A stretch of DNA of 64,000 nt, taken from NCBI GenBank assembly GCA_002103075.1, contig DABG01000002.1, positions 62,001 to 126,000 of the forward strand, in the 5' to 3' direction. Under the pieces are notes generated by a model. The model was given only the letters and a program-made list of their open reading frames with translations, was not told the DNA's origin and searched no databases. Positions 32,900 through 42,188 of the stretch are shown one piece after another. Positions within the stretch are counted from its first letter, which is position 1, and each line of letters starts with the position of its first letter. Origin of the DNA: Candidatus Gastranaerophilales bacterium HUM_9 (lineage in GTDB: Bacteria > Cyanobacteriota > Vampirovibrionia > Gastranaerophilales > Gastranaerophilaceae). Position numbers and translations under genes: made by a program.

Positions 32900-34978
32900 T
32901 TGAACTCATTACATATAATAAGAAAAAGTTTAATAATAATATTTGCTGTTTTTACACTGGCAAGAGTAGTAGGTGCCGAACCATTCACATTTAATTCGAC
33001 ATCGGATTTTCTAATGCAAGACGGATTAGAAGAATTTTCTTCACCTATAGTACCTGCAAAAACACCAGTTGTTCCAAACATGATGAATACACCAGCAGTA
33101 AATGTTCAACCTGAAAGAGCTACTGAGCCTGAAGTTAGTGTACCTGAAGTTAAACAAGAAACAAAAACAACATCTACAAACCAATCGACTGTTAATACCC
33201 CATATATTAGAGATGTTGAAATTCTTGGTACAAACGTAATCAAGCCTGCGGCGGTTATTTCAAAGATGAACATGCACAAAGGCGATCCATTTGATGCAGA
33301 CATGGTTCAACGTGATTTAAAAACAATTTATGAGATGGGATTTTTCACAGAAAAAATGAAAGCAATACCTGTCGAAAACTCTGACGGGACTATTACTTTA
33401 AAGATATTACTAGAAGAAAATATTCCTGTAACAAACGTTGAAATCGACGGCAATACTGTAATAAGCACAGAAGAACTTATGCCTTTAGTTTTACCTATGA
33501 TTGGAAAACCTCAAAACATTGAAATCGTTAATGAAGCGATTGAAAAGATTAATGAATGTTATGCATCAAAAGGTTATATATTAGCAAGAGTTGATGCTAT
33601 TTATGATGATCCTGATGGAACAGTAAATATCAGCTTAAAAGAGGGCAAAATCAATAAGATTCTTATTTCAGGAAACCAAAAGACAAAAGATTATGTAATC
33701 ACAAGAAACATATTAACTGAACCTGGAATGGTTTATAACGAAAACCAGATTAAAGAAGATTTGATTAGATTGTATTCTACTCAAGCGTTTAAAGATGTAA
33801 ATAGAAGTATTGATGTATGCCCAGATGATCCTGACAAATATGATGTAACGATTGTTATATCTGAACAGAGAACAGCTGCTATATCTGTCGGTGGTGGTTT
33901 GGATTCAAGCACAGGTGTATTTGGTTCTATGGGTATCAGTGATAACAACTTTAGAGGATTAAACCAACGTGTGTCATTGAGTGGTTTAGTTGGTACGGGT
34001 GTTATCATGAGTGACACAACTGTAAAAAGCCACATGAACTTCCAAGCTGAACTTAGTTTCTTTGAACCATATTTCTTAAATGCGGATACTTCATTGATGA
34101 GTAAAATCTTCTTTAGAGATTTTGGTAGTTATAACGTACCATTGGCTATTGAAGACAGAATCGGTGTAGAGGCAACAGTTTCACACAGAATGAAATATAA
34201 CCCTAATTTGACTAGTACATTTACCGTAGGTGTTGAAAATGTTGATGTTAGAGAGGGTGACTTTGATAGAATCAAAAACATGTATCTAGGTAAATCTCGA
34301 CTTCTTGGTTTAAAGAATTATGATGACTTCTTGAGAAAACGTCAAGAACAATTAGAAGGTGGTTTGTATTTAACACTTAGTCCTGGATTAAGATACGATT
34401 CTAGAGATTCAGCTTTGAATCCAAGAAACGGTGTTTTGGCAACAGCTAGATACGATGAGGCATTCTGTTTAGATGGATTTGACAAAACTTACGGTAAACT
34501 TACAGGTATGATTAAACGATTTATACCTATTGCTCGTAAGTCATCACTTTCATTCACAGCAAAAGCTGGTGGAAGAATACACGGGGACGATATGCCAGAA
34601 TTTGCAGCATTCCGTTTAGGTGGACCTTATACTGTTAGAGGTTATAAAATCAACGGTGTAGGTACAGGTACAGGATATGCAATGGGTTCTATTGAATTGG
34701 CTACACCAGTATTATTCTTAGATAGATTGAAGGTAAACTTCTTCCAAAACCTACGTATGACATTCTTTGTTGATGCTGGTAAAGTATTTGGCGGATACAT
34801 CTCAAATACATTATATGACAGACCAATGCAAGCAATCACAGCAGGTATCGGTTTGAAACTATACATTCCAGGGGTTGGTCCATTGTCTGTTGACTACGGT
34901 ATTCCAATTACTCGTTGTGGTTCTTACGGCAACAAGAATGGTTACTTCACATTCGGTGTTGGGGATTCATTATACTAA
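32900..34978 (+). CDS. bamA: Outer membrane assembly factor BamA (Omp85)
   Basis: 692 residues, with a TTG start supported by a GGGGAAGAG site. An N-terminal signal sequence (about 1-27) is followed by a Pro/Glu/Thr-rich linker to residue ~90. POTRA repeats cover about 93-330 (VEILGTNVIKPAAV, VEIDGNTVISTEEL, ILISGNQKTKDYVI). The 16-stranded barrel holds FRLGGPYTVRGYK, the VRGY/F-type motif of loop L6. It inserts barrel proteins in the outer membrane. Skp follows immediately. Confidence 0.95.
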   Translation: MNSLHIIRKSLIIIFAVFTLARVVGAEPFTFNSTSDFLMQDGLEEFSSPIVPAKTPVVPNMMNTPAVNVQPERATEPEVSVPEVKQETKTTSTNQSTVNTPYIRDVEILGTNVIKPAAVISKMNMHKGDPFDADMVQRDLKTIYEMGFFTEKMKAIPVENSDGTITLKILLEENIPVTNVEIDGNTVISTEELMPLVLPMIGKPQNIEIVNEAIEKINECYASKGYILARVDAIYDDPDGTVNISLKEGKINKILISGNQKTKDYVITRNILTEPGMVYNENQIKEDLIRLYSTQAFKDVNRSIDVCPDDPDKYDVTIVISEQRTAAISVGGGLDSSTGVFGSMGISDNNFRGLNQRVSLSGLVGTGVIMSDTTVKSHMNFQAELSFFEPYFLNADTSLMSKIFFRDFGSYNVPLAIEDRIGVEATVSHRMKYNPNLTSTFTVGVENVDVREGDFDRIKNMYLGKSRLLGLKNYDDFLRKRQEQLEGGLYLTLSPGLRYDSRDSALNPRNGVLATARYDEAFCLDGFDKTYGKLTGMIKRFIPIARKSSLSFTAKAGGRIHGDDMPEFAAFRLGGPYTVRGYKINGVGTGTGYAMGSIELATPVLFLDRLKVNFFQNLRMTFFVDAGKVFGGYISNTLYDRPMQAITAGIGLKLYIPGVGPLSVDYGIPITRCGSYGNKNGYFTFGVGDSLY

Positions 34979-34997
34979 TAATATAGGAGAATTTATT

Positions 34998-35444
34998 ATG
35001 AAAAAAGTTATAACAACATTGTTCGCATTAGCAATACTTGGTTCTAATTGTGCAACATTTGCAGCAGGATTAGGTTATGTAGATTATGAAAGAGTAATTG
35101 AAAACTGTTCATTTGCACTTAACGCTAAGAAAAAATTAGACTCAAAGGCTTTAGAAATCAAACAATACATGTTTGACAAAGAAAAAGAATATGAGGCAAT
35201 TCAATCACCTGTACAAAAACAAAATTTTCAAGATAAAGTAACTCAAGAAATGAAAAACAAACAAAATGATTATCTAAAGTTACAAGCAAAAACAGAACAA
35301 GAAGTATTCTCTAAAATAAAAGCTGTTGCTAATCAAATTATGGTAGAACAAAAACTTGATGCTGTAATCAGTGATAAGGCTGTATTTTGTGGTGGTATAG
35401 ATATTACTAATCTTCTTATTGACAAATTAAAAGGAATGAAATAA
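34998..35444 (+). CDS. Periplasmic chaperone OmpH/Skp family
   Basis: 148 residues from ATG 34998 after AGGAG. A longer frame overlaps bamA. The signal peptide is MKKVITTLFALAILGSNCATFA. Then comes a Lys/Glu-rich coiled-coil arm (AKKKLDSKALEIKQYMFDKEKEYE) and the VDYERVI...NAK core typical of OmpH. It escorts unfolded outer membrane proteins to BamA. The bamA-skp order matches many diderms. Confidence 0.9.
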   Translation: MKKVITTLFALAILGSNCATFAAGLGYVDYERVIENCSFALNAKKKLDSKALEIKQYMFDKEKEYEAIQSPVQKQNFQDKVTQEMKNKQNDYLKLQAKTEQEVFSKIKAVANQIMVEQKLDAVISDKAVFCGGIDITNLLIDKLKGMK

Positions 35445-35497
35445 TAACAAACGAAATACCACTAATAAGTTATATCTGACGAAAAGAAAGGGACATT

Positions 35498-36955
35498 ATG
35501 TTTAACAAGAATTTGGAATATATAATTAAAGAGGTACCAACAGAAGATAGACAGGCACTTCAAGACTTGTTAAACGAGATGTCTATGCAAGGTTGGGACT
35601 TGTATACTTTGCACGAAGTTGAATCAGAGGACGACATTTTATATAGCTGTATATTTATGAAAGAACGCTCTGAAAACGAAGAAAATGAAGTTTTTGATAA
35701 AGTTGTAAATATCAAGAATTTTAAATCACAGATGGAGAAGATGTTGTCTAAACAGATTTCACCTTATGAATCATGCAAAGAAATCACTGAAAAAATCAGA
35801 GAACAGAAAAAAAGAGTTGCTGATATCAAATCAGAGATTGAAAAAGTTGATTGGTCTGATAGAGGCACTTTGAATGACCAAATGTCAGGTGCATTAAGAC
35901 GTTTGGAAGAATTGAAACAAGACTTGGTTAAGGAAATCTCTCCTGGAGTTATGTATTCAAGGATTGGAGAAGAAAAATTCACTGTAAATTTAAGCGAAGA
36001 ATTGATTGATTTTGTAAGTCCAGACAATAAAGATGACTTGTTATCAGAAACCGTAAAATCAAGACAAAAACTAACTGACGAACTTGGATATGTAATACCG
36101 AGAATGGTTTTTCAAGACGAAGAAGAACTAGAACCTTATCAATTCAGTATTAAGGTTCATGGACTAGAAGTATTCAAATCCATGGCAATACCTGAACATA
36201 CAGCATTCTTTAAAGAGGAATTGAATATCAGGAAACCTGCTAATACTATTGTTGATAAAGACGTTATTAGTGGGAAAGAGGTTTGGTGGATAGACAACAA
36301 TCTATCAGAGGACTATTGGGCAAACGGTTATTCTGCAGTTGAATATATTGCAAGAGCAGTTGAATTTGTTTCAATAAAACACGTTGCAGAACTATTGGAT
36401 TATAACGATATTAACCATTATTTGATGACAGTAGAACAACGAAATCCATTTGTGGTTAATAATATTATACCCGATTTCATTACACTATCAGAACTTAAAT
36501 ATATCTTGATAAATTTAATTAGAGAAAGAATTTCTATTAAGGATATTGATTATGTGTTTGAAAAGATAAACGATTTTTCTGATGAACTAACTAAGGATAG
36601 TTTGTTAGATAAGATTAGATTATCTTTATCAAAACATATTTCTCAAAGATTTATTGGTGAAACACCAACTGAGATAATCGAATTATCAGGTGAAACCTTA
36701 GATAAGATGTTTAAATTAACTGATACAGAAGAAGAAACTGTTATCAAAGTTGATGGCAAGTTTGCAGAAAAACTAGCAAAAAAAGCGTTAAAAGTTGCAA
36801 AAGACAATGGGCTTGATGAAGTTATAATTATTGTACCTATTGAAATTAGACACATGACATTTGCAATTTTCTCAGAATTTATCAATAACCTTACTATTGT
36901 GGCACATGAAGAGCTTTCTTGCGAAACAAATGTACATGTTATTGCTACAATTTAG
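35498..36955 (+). CDS. Soluble protein with FlhA/SctV-type export gate cytoplasmic domain
   Basis: 485 residues with no membrane segment. The first 55 residues resemble a small DUF4177-like domain (LQDLLNEMSMQGWDLYTLHEV). A coiled coil follows (about 75-145). From about 190 onward the sequence matches the C-terminal cytoplasmic domain of FHIPEP proteins: LGYVIPRMVFQD (196-207), WWIDNNLSEDYWANGYSAVEY (263-283), then HVAELL, IIPDFITLSELKYILINLIRERISIKDI and a final IRLSLSKHI. In FlhA and SctV this domain forms a ring that binds export chaperones, but it is always anchored by about eight membrane helices. None is present here. It follows skp by 53 bp with an AAAGGGA site. Confidence 0.7.
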   Translation: MFNKNLEYIIKEVPTEDRQALQDLLNEMSMQGWDLYTLHEVESEDDILYSCIFMKERSENEENEVFDKVVNIKNFKSQMEKMLSKQISPYESCKEITEKIREQKKRVADIKSEIEKVDWSDRGTLNDQMSGALRRLEELKQDLVKEISPGVMYSRIGEEKFTVNLSEELIDFVSPDNKDDLLSETVKSRQKLTDELGYVIPRMVFQDEEELEPYQFSIKVHGLEVFKSMAIPEHTAFFKEELNIRKPANTIVDKDVISGKEVWWIDNNLSEDYWANGYSAVEYIARAVEFVSIKHVAELLDYNDINHYLMTVEQRNPFVVNNIIPDFITLSELKYILINLIRERISIKDIDYVFEKINDFSDELTKDSLLDKIRLSLSKHISQRFIGETPTEIIELSGETLDKMFKLTDTEEETVIKVDGKFAEKLAKKALKVAKDNGLDEVIIIVPIEIRHMTFAIFSEFINNLTIVAHEELSCETNVHVIATI

Positions 36956-37092
36956 AACAAATTTAGATGCAATTTCATAAAAATTAGCTTAACCTTTAGT
37001 TACAAACTAGCAAAAAAATATTTATTGAATTTTTAAAGCTAGATACAGTGTAGTGGTATATTTATACCTAAATCAACCAATAAGGATAAGCT

Positions 37093-39489
37093 ATGATAGA
37101 AAAAGTCACGAATCGTATCGCACCTGTTAGAATACAGATGGGTGCAGTAACTAACCCTTACAAAAAGGCAGAGAACACAGAAGCTAAGAACAATAATAGT
37201 ATCAACTCCACAAACATTAACAATTTGAACTATTACAACAAATCTTTAATCTCCTTTAAGGGAGCAAGCTTTTATCAAACATTAAACGACAATTATTTTG
37301 AGTTGCCAATTGATAAAACTACGGGAAAGGCTTTTCAACCTGATATTTATCAAAAGGCATCAGCTGAAAACTTATACAAAGGTAATGATGTAATTGTAAC
37401 AGCACCTACTGGTACAGGTAAAACTGCGATTGCACACTACGTAATTAATAAAAATATGGAAGATGGTAAAAAGACTTTTTACACTACACCATTAAAAGCA
37501 TTAAGTAATGACAAGGTTAGGGAATTTCAAAAGATTTACGGTAAAGACAATGTTGGCTTGATTACTGGGGACAAGAAAGTTAATAAAGAAGCTCCTATTG
37601 TAATTATGACAACAGAAGTATATCGAAACATGGTTATTCAAGACAATTTAAAAGAACGCAATCCGTTGTTGGACGACGTTAAAACAGTTGTGTTCGACGA
37701 ACTTCACTATTTAGGTGACAACGACAGAGGTAGTGTTTGGGAACAAGCTATTATGTTCACCCCTAAAGATAAACAAATTTTATCATTATCAGGTACAATG
37801 GCAAACCCTGAAAAGATTACAGACTGGATGGCTAAGACAAAAGGTCATACAAAATCTGAAAAAGTAACACCAGACAGTAGCTATAAAGCACAGAATACCG
37901 GAGTTCACACAGTATTAATAAATGTTCCATCAAAAAATAGACATGTACCTTTAGACTATGAAGTTATGGACGTTAAGGCAGAAAAGAAACGTGCTGGTGG
38001 CGGTGGTTCAAAAGCTGATAGAAAACGAGCAAAAAGAAAAGCAAACCTATTTGCACTATCTGATAGTGCTGCACCAAGCAAGGATAGTTATGTAGATATG
38101 GTTGAAAAACTAAACCGAGAAGACAAACTTCCTGCAATCTTCTTTATCTTTAGTAAAAAAGAAGGTCGTGCTACGTTAACATATTTGAAAGATAACGGAC
38201 CACAATTGACTAACAAAAAAGAAGAACGACAAATTGAACAGACATTGCAACGATTCAAAGATGATGGCAAATATATTGGGGAATCTATGGACGTAGAAGC
38301 GTTGAAAAAAGGCTATGCACTTCACAACGCAGGTATGTTGCCTGAACAAAAAGAATTGGTAGAAGAATTATTCCAAAAGAAACTATTAAAAACTGTTATT
38401 TCAACAGAAACCTTGTCAGCAGGTATCAACATGCCAGCAAGAACAACAGTTATTTCTGGAGTAAGAAAACCAACTGACAACCCAGATGGAGATGATCATA
38501 AGAGATATATTTATCCTAATGAATATCACCAAATGGCAGGTAGAGCAGGACGTAGAGGAATTGATACACAAGGTTATTGTATCTCAATGGCTTCAAACAC
38601 TTCTCAACACAAGAAGTTTGACCAGTTGATTAACTCACCATCAAACGATATCGAAAGTCATTATAAAGTTGATTATTCATTTGTAGCATCTATTGACGAT
38701 GCTTATGGCACAAAAGACAACGATAAACATTATATTGAAAAATTGTTTACACATTCTTTAAAGGCTTATGACGAAGACCCTGCTGTACAAAAAGCCAACG
38801 CAGAAAAGATGATAAACGATTTTGAAAACAAAGAAAACGTTTTGAAAAAATATGAGTATCTAGACGAAAACAACCAATTGACAGATAAGGGTATATTATT
38901 AACCAAGTTAAATGGATATGAACAAATTCCAATTATTGATAGCGTTGTTAATAAAGAATTTGAAGATATGAATCCAATTCAGTTAGCAAGTGTTGTTGCA
39001 GGTTTGGCGAATATGGAAAACGTTGTAAAAGACGACAATCAGTTCTCTAAAAAAGATGCAGATTTCTTTGAAGATGATGTTGTTGACAAATTTGAAAACA
39101 ATATGAATGAAAAGATTTCTGACTATAACAAAAATATTTATACAAAATATGATAATAGAGAATTAAAGAATAATGCTAAGGCTATCAAACACGTATACGC
39201 TTGGGCAGAAATGAACAGTAAAGATGAAGATTCTAAAAAGAATTGGAAAGAATTGTATACAGGCGATATGCGTAAGAACATCAAAGATGAAGGCACGTTA
39301 TTCAGAGAAATTATGCAAACTAATGACCTATTAAAACAGATGAAAGAAATCAGTTTAGAGGGTGAAGCATTGTCTGAAAAACGATTAGATAAACGTTATT
39401 ATCAACAGTTGTCAGAAAATATTGATGAAGCGATTGCCTTAATCAATAGAGCACCCGCTCAAAACGACGAAATCGAAGAAGACGAATAA
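37093..39489 (+). CDS. Ski2-like DEAD/DEAH-box helicase
   Basis: 798 residues. A disordered Asn-rich N-terminus (1-75) holds an ISFKG motif. Walker A is APTGTGKT (104-111), motif II is DELHYLGD, motif III is SGTMANP, and motif VI is QMAGRAGRRG. Acid- and Lys-rich linkers (about 300-330) and a long C-terminal helical part complete it. Ski2-like helicases unwind RNA or DNA in decay and repair. A large cyanobacterial family has this layout. A terminator follows at 39521-39550. Confidence 0.85.
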   Translation: MIEKVTNRIAPVRIQMGAVTNPYKKAENTEAKNNNSINSTNINNLNYYNKSLISFKGASFYQTLNDNYFELPIDKTTGKAFQPDIYQKASAENLYKGNDVIVTAPTGTGKTAIAHYVINKNMEDGKKTFYTTPLKALSNDKVREFQKIYGKDNVGLITGDKKVNKEAPIVIMTTEVYRNMVIQDNLKERNPLLDDVKTVVFDELHYLGDNDRGSVWEQAIMFTPKDKQILSLSGTMANPEKITDWMAKTKGHTKSEKVTPDSSYKAQNTGVHTVLINVPSKNRHVPLDYEVMDVKAEKKRAGGGGSKADRKRAKRKANLFALSDSAAPSKDSYVDMVEKLNREDKLPAIFFIFSKKEGRATLTYLKDNGPQLTNKKEERQIEQTLQRFKDDGKYIGESMDVEALKKGYALHNAGMLPEQKELVEELFQKKLLKTVISTETLSAGINMPARTTVISGVRKPTDNPDGDDHKRYIYPNEYHQMAGRAGRRGIDTQGYCISMASNTSQHKKFDQLINSPSNDIESHYKVDYSFVASIDDAYGTKDNDKHYIEKLFTHSLKAYDEDPAVQKANAEKMINDFENKENVLKKYEYLDENNQLTDKGILLTKLNGYEQIPIIDSVVNKEFEDMNPIQLASVVAGLANMENVVKDDNQFSKKDADFFEDDVVDKFENNMNEKISDYNKNIYTKYDNRELKNNAKAIKHVYAWAEMNSKDEDSKKNWKELYTGDMRKNIKDEGTLFREIMQTNDLLKQMKEISLEGEALSEKRLDKRYYQQLSENIDEAIALINRAPAQNDEIEEDE

Positions 39490-39520
39490 AAAATAAAGAC
39501 AATTTGTTTTTATAATACTA

Positions 39521-39550
39521 AAAAGGAGTTAATTAAGTTTAACTCCTTTT
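39521..39550. terminator. Bidirectional terminator
   Basis: 12-bp stem (aaaaggagttaa/ttaactcctttt) with a 6-base loop and flanking A and T runs. It serves the plus-strand helicase and, from the other side, the small minus-strand gene at 39580. Confidence 0.8.
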
Positions 39551-39579
39551 TTATCAACTATTCAATTTTCAGAAAATTT

Positions 39580-39723
39580 TTATTCTGCTACAGCCTCCTC
39601 AAAATAATCTACTACAGTCGCCATCACACTATTGAAAAACGTTTCAAGTTCACCGCAAATACTATCACATGCCTCCATTACTTCTGCTGGTGTGTGTGAC
39701 GCATCTAAATTTTTGTTTAACAT
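39580..39723 (-). CDS. Small acidic protein, 47 aa
   Basis: Begins MLNKNLDASHTPAEVMEACD at ATG 39723, with GAGGA six bases upstream. It is acidic with two cysteines (CDSICGEL) and a hydrophobic helix near the end (FFNSVMATVVDYFEEAVAE). It sits alone between helicase and kinase genes, and the helicase terminator also serves it. No family recognised. Confidence 0.5.
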   Translation of the reverse strand: MLNKNLDASHTPAEVMEACDSICGELETFFNSVMATVVDYFEEAVAE

Positions 39724-39923
39724 AACTATTCCTCACTATTAAATTATTTTGCATATCCCTTGTGATTTATATAACGACTTTTTTTTAAATTTCTTTAATC
39801 TTTTTATTCATTTTGTTACATTACTTCATGAAGAAATGTAACGCTCAATGATAACAAGGGTTTGCTTTTATTACATAATTTTAAGAATTTGTCATGGGGT
39901 AAGAAATGAACTAAAATTATAGT

Positions 39924-41501
39924 ATGAAGACGGGTAGGATAGTAATTGTAGATGATGATAATATGCTAATATCTTCTTTTAAAACCTTGTTGGTTTTAGA
40001 GGGATATGAAGATGCACATTTTTTCACATGTCCATTAGATGCATTGGATTATTTACAAGATAACGAACCTGATTTAATCATAACAGATATGATGATGCCC
40101 AAGATGAATGGGCTAGAGTTTTTAAAAGAGGCAAACAAATTGTATCCTGATGTTAGTAAGATTGTTTTGACAGGGTACGCTGATATTGAAAAAGCTATTG
40201 GTGCTATTAATGAGGTTGGATTGTATAAATATATAACAAAGCCTTGGGATAGCAACGATGATTTGTTATTAAATATCAAAAATGGTATTGAACGCAGTTA
40301 TTTACAAAGCGAATTGAAGAAAAAAATTAAGGAATTAGAGGTTGCTAATTCTAAGTTAGAAAAATATTCTCATAATTTGGAAGAACTTGTTAAAGAACGC
40401 ACAGCAGAATTAATAGAAGCGAATGCAAAATTAAGCGGTATATTTGAAAACTGTGCTGACGGCATTATTGTTACTGATAACAATGGACGTATTGAAAAAG
40501 TTAATCAGGCTTTTGAAAATTTGATTGGACTTTCTATCGAGAATATAAAAAAACAAGGTTTGGATGAACTTATACAGACAAAGTCAGTTAATATTTTGGG
40601 ATATTTGAACACGGAAGATGATAGAGAATTTTATTTAAGAGATTGTAGTGTACTTAATAGGCTTAGTGAAGTTGAGGTACCTATTGATATAAGTTTTGCT
40701 AGATTTACTTCTGAAGATGAAAGCGAAAAAAAATTTGTTGGGATTGTTCACGATATAACAGAACAAAAAGAGTCTGATAAACTTAGAGATGACTTTATTG
40801 CAACTCTTACACACGATTTAAGAACTCCACTATTGGCAGCTATACAGACAATTAAATTCTTCTTAGATGGCTCTGTAGGGGAGATTACGGATAAGCAAGA
40901 ACTCTTGCTTTCGACTATGAAAAAGAGTAACGAAGACCTATTAGGTCTTGTTAACACGTTGTTAGAAGTGTATAAATATGATGCATCAAAACTAGAATTG
41001 TGCAAAACTGATTTCAACTTAAATTCATTGATTTCACAAACATATAACGAATTAAAACCGTTGGCTGAAAAGAAGAATATCAGTTTTAAGCTAAACTATG
41101 AATTGGGTGACGAGATAAAAATCAATGCTGATAGAGGAGAGATTAGACGAGTTATCTGCAATTTGTGTGGAAATGCGATAAACTACACAAATGACGGTGG
41201 AGAAGTTCAGGTTTCTGTAAAGAAACAAGATAGGGATATAATTTTTACTGTACAAGATAATGGAAATGGAATTCCAAAAGAGGATATACCTAATCTTTTT
41301 AAGAGATTTTCTCAAGGAACAAGCAAAAAACGTTCTACAGGAACAGGTTTAGGATTATATTTATCAAGACAAATAATTGAAGCACACGGTGGAAAAATTT
41401 GGTTAGAAAGCAAATTAAATAAAGGTAGTGAATTCTCATTTTTATTAACTGATGTCGTGGTGGATAAAAATGTTGACAATGCAGTAATCGAAATTAAATA
41501 G
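39924..41501 (+). CDS. Hybrid sensor: receiver-PAS-histidine kinase
   Basis: 525 residues. A receiver (about 5-122, IIVDDDNMLI, ITDMMMPKMNG, TGYAD, ITKPW) is followed by a coiled coil (130-165) and a PAS domain (170-275, ADGIIVTDNNGRIEKVNQAF). The HisKA box is TLTHDLRTPLLAA, and the ATPase domain has NLCGNAINYT, DNGNGIPKED and GTGLGLYLS. There is no membrane segment, so it senses a cytoplasmic signal or receives phosphate from another kinase. TAAAAT is 6 bp before the ATG. A NarL regulator follows 15 bp downstream. Confidence 0.9.
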   Translation: MKTGRIVIVDDDNMLISSFKTLLVLEGYEDAHFFTCPLDALDYLQDNEPDLIITDMMMPKMNGLEFLKEANKLYPDVSKIVLTGYADIEKAIGAINEVGLYKYITKPWDSNDDLLLNIKNGIERSYLQSELKKKIKELEVANSKLEKYSHNLEELVKERTAELIEANAKLSGIFENCADGIIVTDNNGRIEKVNQAFENLIGLSIENIKKQGLDELIQTKSVNILGYLNTEDDREFYLRDCSVLNRLSEVEVPIDISFARFTSEDESEKKFVGIVHDITEQKESDKLRDDFIATLTHDLRTPLLAAIQTIKFFLDGSVGEITDKQELLLSTMKKSNEDLLGLVNTLLEVYKYDASKLELCKTDFNLNSLISQTYNELKPLAEKKNISFKLNYELGDEIKINADRGEIRRVICNLCGNAINYTNDGGEVQVSVKKQDRDIIFTVQDNGNGIPKEDIPNLFKRFSQGTSKKRSTGTGLGLYLSRQIIEAHGGKIWLESKLNKGSEFSFLLTDVVVDKNVDNAVIEIK

Positions 41502-41516
41502 ATAGTAGGTAGATAG

Positions 41517-42188
41517 ATGATAAAGACATTATTGGTAGAAGATCACGAATTAACAAGACTTGGGTTATCAATGATATTATCAAAAGAATCAGAGATAGAA
41601 TTGATAGGCGAAGCTGATAACGGACTCAAAGGAGTAGAGTTAGCGAAACGACTTAATCCAGACGTTATAGTTATGGATATTGGCTTGCCACAGGTTGACG
41701 GGATTGAAGCTACAAGAAGAATTAAGGCTTATAATCCTGATTGTAAGATTTTGATATTCACCTCAAAAGATAGTGAGGACGATATATTTGATGCATTTAA
41801 ATCAGGAGCTGACGGATATGTTATGAAAGATACATCTAGCGAACAATTCTGCACAGCTATTAAATCTGTTTATCAAGGAGTTGCTTGGTTAGACCCTGCT
41901 ATTGCAAAACTTGTATTAACAAATATACAGTCACCAAAGAACAGAACGACTTTTAATACATCTGACGGGATTAATTATCAGGCTGGTAAAGAGCTTTATG
42001 GTTTAACAGAGAGAGAAATGGAAGTTTTATCATTGATAGTAGAAGGTTTGACTAACAGTCAAATTGCAGAAAACTTAACGATTACAACTTATACAGCTAA
42101 AGCTCACGTTCACAGCGTGTTGCAAAAACTTTCTGCTGGAACAAGAGCAAAAGCTACACAAAAAGCTATTACAGAGGGATTGGTGTAG
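41517..42188 (+). CDS. NarL/LuxR-family response regulator
   Basis: 223 residues. A receiver (LLVEDHELTRLGL, VMDIGLPQVDGIEA, TSKDSEDD, GYVMKDT) is followed by a LuxR helix-turn-helix (LTEREMEVLSLIVEGLTNSQIAENL...AKAHVHSVLQKL). It is probably phosphorylated by the kinase upstream. The next gene begins at the base after its stop. Confidence 0.9.
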   Translation: MIKTLLVEDHELTRLGLSMILSKESEIELIGEADNGLKGVELAKRLNPDVIVMDIGLPQVDGIEATRRIKAYNPDCKILIFTSKDSEDDIFDAFKSGADGYVMKDTSSEQFCTAIKSVYQGVAWLDPAIAKLVLTNIQSPKNRTTFNTSDGINYQAGKELYGLTEREMEVLSLIVEGLTNSQIAENLTITTYTAKAHVHSVLQKLSAGTRAKATQKAITEGLV

